A stretch of DNA of 19,119 bases from Mailhella sp. (lineage in GTDB: Bacteria; Desulfobacterota; Desulfovibrionia; Desulfovibrionales; Desulfovibrionaceae), in NCBI GenBank assembly GCA_017411945.1, contig JAFQPD010000031.1:1-19119 (forward strand), given 5' to 3'. Each line of letters begins with the position of its first letter. The first letter of the stretch is position 1. The notes below the pieces were generated by a model that saw only the letters and a program-made list of their open reading frames with translations, was not told the DNA's origin and did not search any database. The position numbers and the translations under genes were made by a program. Shown here one piece after another: positions 14,756 through 19,119 of the stretch.

Positions 14756-15420
14756 GCATGCCTCCTGCCGAGGAGCCGCTCCGCCGCAACGAGTATGGTG
14801 GCGCAGATGGCGGAAGTCACCAGCACCAGCATTGATGCAAGCTCGTCGTTCCCGGCCTGAAATGCGTCATAGATGGCCAGGGCGAGGGTCTTCGTCTTGC
14901 CGGGGATATTCCCCGCGATCATAAGCGTGGCTCCGAACTCACCCATGCCGCGTGCAAAGGCCAGCATAGCGCCCGACAATATGCTCCGCGAGGCCAGCGG
15001 CAGGGTCACATAGAAAAAGACCTTCCACTCCGGGGCACCCAGTGTACGAGCCGCCTGCTCCAGCGAAACATCCACCTGCTCCAGGGCCGCCCGTGCCGAA
15101 CGATAGACGAGCGGGAAAATCACCACTGTAGCTGCTGTCACTGCTCCCTGCCACGAAAACATGAGCTGGAGTCCCATGCTCTGCATGGCAGGGCCAAGAA
15201 GGCCGGAACGCCCGAAAAGCAGGATGAGGTAATAGCCCAGCACTGTGGGCGGAAGCACCATGGGCAAAGTGCAGAGCACGTCCAGCACGGAAGAGGCGGC
15301 GGAACGTTTCCTTGCCAGAAGGCGCGCCGCTCCCACCCCCAGTACGAGAGCGGCCAGCGTGGAAAACGAGGCCACCTTGAGAGAAAGAAGAACGGGAAAA
15401 AGGGAGATTTCCTGCAGCAT
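14752..15420 (-). CDS. modB: molybdate ABC transporter permease
   Basis: This encodes a 222-residue inner-membrane permease with about five hydrophobic spans: residues about 8-32, 45-70, 84-105, 145-165 and 190-215. The cytoplasmic EAA loop that contacts ModC is visible as 'EQAARTLGAPEWKVFFYVTLPLA' around 140-162. Length and pattern are those of ModB/CysT-type permeases. It begins 183 bp from the divergent modA start. The ATG has only a weak ribosome site. Specificity for molybdate rather than tungstate is inferred from the modA and mop context. Confidence 0.92.
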   Translation of the reverse strand: MLQEISLFPVLLSLKVASFSTLAALVLGVGAARLLARKRSAASSVLDVLCTLPMVLPPTVLGYYLILLFGRSGLLGPAMQSMGLQLMFSWQGAVTAATVVIFPLVYRSARAALEQVDVSLEQAARTLGAPEWKVFFYVTLPLASRSILSGAMLAFARGMGEFGATLMIAGNIPGKTKTLALAIYDAFQAGNDELASMLVLVTSAICATILVAAERLLGRRHA

Positions 15421-15603
15421 TGTCGTACCGGAACTGACAAAGGGACATTAAGAAGAAAGTCAGCCCAGTGCAGGAGCCGACGTTCCGCCATTTCTATGAA
15501 GCCTACCGGAAAAAATTTCTCCTTTCCAGAGAAAAAAGGCTTTACCCATAGTGAAAAACAGGGCATATATCATTTCAAAAATATCATAGAACATGAGGAA
15601 GTT
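15421..15603. promoter_or_regulatory. divergent modBC / modA control region
   Basis: Transcripts of modBC (minus) and modA (plus) must both start in this 183-bp gap. The modA-proximal half is AT-rich. ATATCAT occurs twice in direct orientation (15567-15573 and 15581-15587), and TTTCTC/GAGAAA (15516-15521/15529-15534) is a small dyad. I see no convincing ModE box. Possible modA promoter elements TTTACC and CATATA (15541 and 15564) have 17-bp spacing but are weak. Confidence 0.4.
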
Positions 15604-16362
15604 ATGAATTTTTTCCCAAAGTGTGCCAGTGCGTTCTTCCTCGCTTCCCTGCTGTGGACAGCCCCTCCCCATGCACAGGCCGAAGCTCTTACCGTGTCGG
15701 CAGCATCCAGCCTTACCGAAGCTTTTACTGTTCTGGCCAAAGAGTTTACATCTGCCAGCGGCATAGAGATCCAGCTTAACTTTGCATCGTCCAACAATCT
15801 GCTTCGACAGATGCAGAGTGGCGCGCCCGTCGACGTGTTCGCCTCTGCTGATCAGGCTACCATGGACAGAGCCGCCGGTGCCAAGCTCATTCGCCCCGAA
15901 AGCCGCCGCAACATGGCGAAGAATACGCTGGTGCTTATTTCTCCTGCCCAGAGCCGCCCTCTCGTTCTTGCCGATCTTGCTGAGGCTGGCGTGACTCGTA
16001 TCGCTGTAGGCACGCCTGCCAGTGTTCCCGCCGGACGCTACGCCAAGGAAGCCCTGAGCCATGCCGGGCTCTGGGATACACTGGAACCCAAGTTCGTCTA
16101 CGGCAGCAATGTGCGGCAGGTGCTGGCCTATGTTCAACGCGGCGAGGCCGATGCCGGCATCGTCTACGGCACCGATGCCCTTGCTATGGCTGACCGCGTG
16201 CGCGTGGAGGCTGTGCTTGAAGGACACAGCCCTGTTTCCTATCCCATCGCGGTAACCGCTTCTGCCGCCAATCCCGATGAGGCTGGCCGCTTCCTTACCT
16301 ACGTGCTTTCCAAGCAGGGGCAGGCCGTTCTGGCCCGCTTCGGCTTCTGCGGCATAGACTGA
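15604..16362 (+). CDS. modA: molybdate-binding periplasmic protein
   Basis: This encodes a 252-residue ModA. The ATG at 15604 is chosen because GAGG (15595-15598) precedes it and because it gives a proper signal peptide (MNFFPKCAS, a hydrophobic core, then AQA near residue 26). An earlier in-frame ATG at 15496 would bury that signal. The mature protein begins with 'LTVSAASSLTEAF', the oxyanion-binding strand and Ser cluster, followed by 'NFASSNNLLRQM', 'DVFASADQATMD' and 'GYG/VYGTDAL'-type segments typical of ModA. It captures molybdate for ModB/ModC. It is unusual in being divergent from modBC. It is followed 24 bp downstream by the FmdE-fusion gene. Confidence 0.93.
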   Translation: MNFFPKCASAFFLASLLWTAPPHAQAEALTVSAASSLTEAFTVLAKEFTSASGIEIQLNFASSNNLLRQMQSGAPVDVFASADQATMDRAAGAKLIRPESRRNMAKNTLVLISPAQSRPLVLADLAEAGVTRIAVGTPASVPAGRYAKEALSHAGLWDTLEPKFVYGSNVRQVLAYVQRGEADAGIVYGTDALAMADRVRVEAVLEGHSPVSYPIAVTASAANPDEAGRFLTYVLSKQGQAVLARFGFCGID

Positions 16363-16386
16363 TTCACTTTTTCTTCAAGGATTCCC

Positions 16387-18024
16387 ATGAATATCGACAA
16401 ATACAGCTTCGCAGAATTCAAAAAGATGGCCGAAAAATTTCACAGCTATGCGGCTCCGGGCGTGCTGCTCGGCGGCTTCATGGTTGCCAGAGCCAAACGT
16501 GAACTCCCGGAAGGAACGCTCTTCGAAGCTGTGTGCGAAACGCGCAAGTGTCTGCCTGATGCTGTTCAGCTCCTCACTCCCTGCAGTATGGGAAACGGCT
16601 GGGTGCGCGTGCGCGACCTTGGCCGTTATGCGGTCACTCTTTACGATAAGCGCAGCGGCATTGGGGTGCGCGTGAGCCTCGATATGGAAAAGCTCGCGGC
16701 GTGGCCTGAACTGCGTGGCTGGCTCATGCGGGAAAAGAGCAAGAAGGAGCAGGACGAAAAGGCTCTTCTTGCAGAAATCGAGGCCGCCGGGGAAAGTGTC
16801 TGTCGCATCGAACCCATAGCTGTGCACAAAGAATTGCTGGAACGCAGTTCTGGTGGCGCCATGGCCATTTGTCCGGTTTGCGGCGAGGTGTACCCCATCA
16901 AGAATGGGTCGGTATGTCGTGGCTGTCAGGGCGAGGATTATTTCCTCTCGCATAAGGCTTTGCAGGCTGCTGTGCCCGCTGTGCACGTTCTCAAAGCCGA
17001 AGACGCTGTGGGAAGGACGCTGGCCCACGACATGACGCGCATCGTCCCCGGGGAATTCAAAGGAACGGCCTTCAAGGCTGGGCAGGTGGTGTCTCCGGGC
17101 GACCTCTGCCGTCTTCAGCAGATAGGCCGCTTTGAAGTGGCCGTTCTGGCTGACGAGGTGGACAGCCCCGAAGCCCCTGTTCACGAAAACAAAGCCGCAG
17201 AGATCTTTGCCTCCCGTATGGCTGGCCCGGGCGTGACCTATTCTCTGCCGCCGCGCGAAGGCAAGATAGACTTCGTGGCCGAGTGTACCGGTCTGCTCAC
17301 TGTGGATGTGAAAAAACTGGAGAGCTTCAACCTTGTGCCCGACGTGATGTGCGGAAGCCGGCAGGACGCCACGCTAGTCATGGAAGGGAAGAAATTCGCT
17401 GGAACCCGCGCCATTCCGCTCTTCCTCGACCGTGCGAATCTGCGCAAGGCCCTTGCGGTGCTGGGAGACACGCCTCTTTTCACAGTCACACCGCTGCGCC
17501 GCGCGCAAATGGGGGTACTTGTCACGGGTACGGAAGTCTTCAACGGTATTATTGAGGACAAGTTCATCCCGGTGATGGCCAATAAGGCCAGACAGTACGG
17601 CTGCGATATCGTGCACACCCGCATCGTACCGGACAATAAGTCCCTTATCGTTGAAGCCGTGAACGAAATGAAGCAGAAGGGCGTGGATCTTATCGTCACT
17701 ACTGGCGGCATGTCCGTGGATCCCGGCGATGTCACCCGCCCGGCACTCCTCGAAGCAGGACTCAAGGACATGGTCTACGGCATGCCCGTCCTGCCCGGAG
17801 CCATGGCTATGACTGGTCGCATCGAATATGAAGAACAGAATATTCAGGTCATGGGTGTGCCTGCCTGCGCTCTGTTTTTCAAGAACACTATCTTCGATCT
17901 CATCCTGCCCCGCCTGCTGGCCGGACGCAGCATCACCCGCGCCGAAGTGGCTCGTATGGGCGAAGGCGGCTACTGCCTGTCCTGCAAGATATGCACCTTC
18001 CCCAAGTGTACTTTCGGCAAGTAA
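16387..18024 (+). CDS. FmdE-domain / zinc-ribbon / molybdopterin-binding fusion protein
   Basis: This encodes a 545-residue fusion. Residues about 8-145 are an FmdE domain: 'FHSYAAPGVLLGG', then 'CETRKCLPDAVQLLTPC' (C50, C55, C66) and 'YDKRSGIGVRV'. The usual Cys in the first motif (HGHxCPG type) is missing here. Residues 162-180 are a zinc ribbon (C162, C165, C177, C180). Residues about 200-545 resemble the MoeA/molybdopterin-binding part, with 'VTGTEVFNG' (379-387) and 'TTGGMSVDPGD' (438-448), the MogA/MoeA signature for molybdopterin. The tail has four Cys in 'CLSCKICTFPKC'. It probably handles molybdate or adenylated molybdopterin. AAGGA (16377-16381) sets the start, 24 bp after modA, so the two form one operon. 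Confidence 0.85.
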   Translation: MNIDKYSFAEFKKMAEKFHSYAAPGVLLGGFMVARAKRELPEGTLFEAVCETRKCLPDAVQLLTPCSMGNGWVRVRDLGRYAVTLYDKRSGIGVRVSLDMEKLAAWPELRGWLMREKSKKEQDEKALLAEIEAAGESVCRIEPIAVHKELLERSSGGAMAICPVCGEVYPIKNGSVCRGCQGEDYFLSHKALQAAVPAVHVLKAEDAVGRTLAHDMTRIVPGEFKGTAFKAGQVVSPGDLCRLQQIGRFEVAVLADEVDSPEAPVHENKAAEIFASRMAGPGVTYSLPPREGKIDFVAECTGLLTVDVKKLESFNLVPDVMCGSRQDATLVMEGKKFAGTRAIPLFLDRANLRKALAVLGDTPLFTVTPLRRAQMGVLVTGTEVFNGIIEDKFIPVMANKARQYGCDIVHTRIVPDNKSLIVEAVNEMKQKGVDLIVTTGGMSVDPGDVTRPALLEAGLKDMVYGMPVLPGAMAMTGRIEYEEQNIQVMGVPACALFFKNTIFDLILPRLLAGRSITRAEVARMGEGGYCLSCKICTFPKCTFGK

Positions 18025-18068
18025 AGAAAAAATCTTCCGCTGAGAGCACAACACGGAACAGCTGAACT

Positions 18069-18101
18069 AGAGAAGGGGAGGACGTGGTCTTCCCCTTTTC
18101 T
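18069..18101 (+). terminator. intrinsic terminator after the modA operon
   Basis: A 15-nt arm (18069-18083) pairs with 18087-18101 with two mismatches that become G-U pairs in RNA. The loop is GTG and the downstream arm is T-rich. It lies 45 bp after the fusion gene stop. Confidence 0.75.
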
Positions 18102-18151
18102 AAGCAAAGGTCGATGCCGTACCCTTACCTTGCATCTAAGCACGGCTCACA

Positions 18152-18190
18152 AAAACAGCCTGCCAGCCCCTTCATCCAGCAGGCCGTTTT
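18152..18190. terminator. second terminator-like hairpin, possibly bidirectional
   Basis: AAAACAGCCTGC (18152-18163) pairs with GCAGGCCGTTTT (18179-18190) over 11 of 12 positions. A-runs on the left and T-runs on the right let it act in either direction. Confidence 0.6.
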
Positions 18191-18428
18191 AACGTCCATC
18201 AAAATATTTTTGGAAAGTGGGTAAATTTGTAGGCATTTTTACCGTCAGAAATCGCGAATCATCAACAATTTCATTCAGTTACACACCATAAAAATACCCC
18301 CTTGGGGCTAAGAAATTTCAAAGACTTACGAGAAATCGAAAGTCCTTTTTTTCGTATATGGTGTGGTTTTGCCCACTCTGTTTCCCCACTCGATATCCAT
18401 AGATTTATCCATAAATGTCCATTTCCGA
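18191..18428. other. AT-rich intergenic stretch without a supported gene
   Basis: I see no credible coding sequence here; the reading frame that crosses it joins unrelated sequence to the transposase remnant. It contains TATCCATA twice (18394-18401 and 18406-18413) and a partial third copy TGTCCATT (18416-18423). These could be short iterons or chance AT-rich repeats. Confidence 0.4.
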
Positions 18429-18470
18429 CAAAAGGCATACCCTCGGATGGAGGATATGCCTTTTGTTTTA
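18429..18470 (+). terminator. terminator-like hairpin before the transposase remnant
   Basis: CAAAAGGCATA (18429-18439) and TATGCCTTTTG (18455-18465) pair perfectly over 11 bp. After one mismatch CCTC/GAGG adds four pairs. TTTTGTTTT follows. It may be an old terminator of the chromosome or an element-end structure that shields the transposase from read-through. Confidence 0.65.
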
Positions 18471-18490
18471 CGTCTGTTTCAGAAAAGATC

Positions 18491-18872
18491 TGCAACGAGG
18501 CGAGGCGCTATGAGAGGAATGCTGATCGTGCCAGCGCTCTGGCTGGTCATTGCACAAGGAGCTTACAGACGACATCCGGTGAAGTTACGCTGAAAGTCCC
18601 CAAACTCCGAAATCTCCCGTTTGAGACCACTATCATCGAGCGATACAGGAGACGAGAGAGTTCTGTCGAGGAAGCGCTTGTCGAAATGTATTTGGCTGGA
18701 GTCTCTGTTCGTCGTGTGGAGGATATCACTGAGGAACTCTGGGGAAGTCGGGTCAGTTCCAGTACGATCAGTGAACTGAATCAGAAAATCTATAAAACAT
18801 TGAGGCTTGGCGAAGCAGCCCTCTGGAGGCAGTATACCCTTATATGCTTGTCGATGGGATATGGCTCAAAAG
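18491..18872 (+). pseudogene. IS256-family (mutator) transposase remnant
   Basis: Two frames carry pieces of an IS256-type transposase. The first has 'EVTLKVPKLR', 'IIERYRRRESSVEEALVEMYLAGVSVRRVEDI' and 'STISELNQKIY' in the order expected from the middle of the N-terminal half. Near 18796, in an AAAA run, the frame shifts by -1 and continues as 'NIEAWRSSPLEAVYPYMLVDGIWLKR', the strand carrying the first catalytic Asp. Repeat R2 begins at once and the remaining two-thirds with the other acidic residues are gone. The start of the gene is also missing: upstream residues do not match. The element is dead. Coordinates cover the recognisable homology only. Confidence 0.8.
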
Positions 18873-19035
18873 GAATCCAGGAGGACACCAAAGCTCGGCG
18901 CAGAGAGTCTCTCCATAATCCTCTGTGCAGTCTGCCTTTTTGGGAGTGTGAGAAGCGAAGCGCCGAACGCTCGGAGTCCAGAGGCGAAACCTTTGGCAGG
19001 ATGCTACGCCTGTCGTCAGACAGGTGTCATCCTGC
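18873..19035 (+). repeat. 163-bp dispersed repeat, copy R2
   Basis: This is the same unit and orientation as the copy at 45-207. GGCAGGAT (18995-19002) pairs with ATCCTGC (19029-19035), one pair shorter than in R1, around CCTGTC (19009-19014)/GACAGG (19019-19024). Its left edge abuts the transposase remnant exactly where transposase similarity stops. The 84 bp after it to the window end hold CCTTAT/ATAAGG arms but no gene that I can support. Confidence 0.8.
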
Positions 19036-19119
19036 AAGGAAAAACCCTTATCGTGGCTTCTGCCCATAAGGTCAGCCCGTAAGGGGGACAGGGGGACTCT
19101 CGCCTTTCAGATCTTCATG

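Noticed and set aside
15496..15603. Earlier start of modA
   Set aside because: It would put 36 charged residues ahead of a clear signal peptide, and the GAGGAAG lies at 15604.
18302..18490. N-terminal part of the reading frame running into the transposase remnant
   Set aside because: Residues do not resemble the IS256 N-terminus, and a terminator hairpin lies inside this stretch.
18796..18796. Programmed -1 frameshift in the transposase
   Set aside because: The A-run is not a proper slippery heptamer in the zero frame and the gene is truncated at both ends, so a simple indel is more likely.
1..19119. CRISPR array, rRNA or tRNA genes
   Set aside because: No regularly spaced direct repeats and no RNA gene signatures were seen on either strand.

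Overview
The window looks like a piece of a sulfate-reducing bacterium of the Desulfovibrio/Bilophila group (Desulfovibrionaceae). The main evidence is the GC-rich coding sequence, a molybdenum aldehyde oxidoreductase closely resembling Desulfovibrio gigas MOP (same cysteine numbering, catalytic Glu offset by one), and a gene order that, from memory, matches Desulfovibrio vulgaris DVU_1559 down to DVU_1551. No database search was run.

Layout. (1) 1-1240 is accessory DNA. It holds a dispersed repeat (R1), a small helix-turn-helix-like gene, a signal-peptide gene that looks truncated, and an AT-rich stretch with one doubtful reverse ORF. (2) 1284-1874 is a histidine phosphatase gene with its own terminator. 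(3) 1980-2300 is the mop control region, with a large imperfect dyad and a GC-rich leader. (4) 2301-5033 is mop itself, followed by a very strong intrinsic terminator. (5) 5110-13607 is a tightly packed, mostly overlapping operon of eight genes: an FAD/Fe-S/CCG-domain fusion, a 71-residue two-CxxC protein, a SAM methyltransferase, a C-GCAxxG-C-C protein, a multi-cluster radical SAM protein (TrsS-like), a PaaK-like adenylating enzyme, XdhC, and a MocA-like nucleotidyltransferase fused to an HD domain. A 90-residue orphan IS5-type N-terminal domain protein follows 17 bp later. (6) 13955-18024 is molybdenum supply: modBC on the minus strand, divergent from modA, which heads a pair with a FmdE/zinc-ribbon/molybdopterin-binding fusion gene. 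(7) 18025-19119 is again accessory DNA, with terminators, a decayed IS256-family transposase and a second copy of the repeat (R2).

How the parts fit. ModABC would bring in molybdate. The FmdE-MoeA-like protein and XdhC plus the MocA-like transferase would handle and finish the molybdopterin cytosine dinucleotide cofactor for MOP. The FAD/dicluster protein and the small CxxC protein are plausible electron partners. The radical SAM protein, methyltransferase, C-GCAxxG-C-C protein and truncated AMP ligase have no obvious role in known Mo-hydroxylase maturation, yet they are locked in one operon with it. Together they are the best candidate for an undescribed system in the window. The whole block lies between two direct 163-bp repeats 18.8 kb apart.
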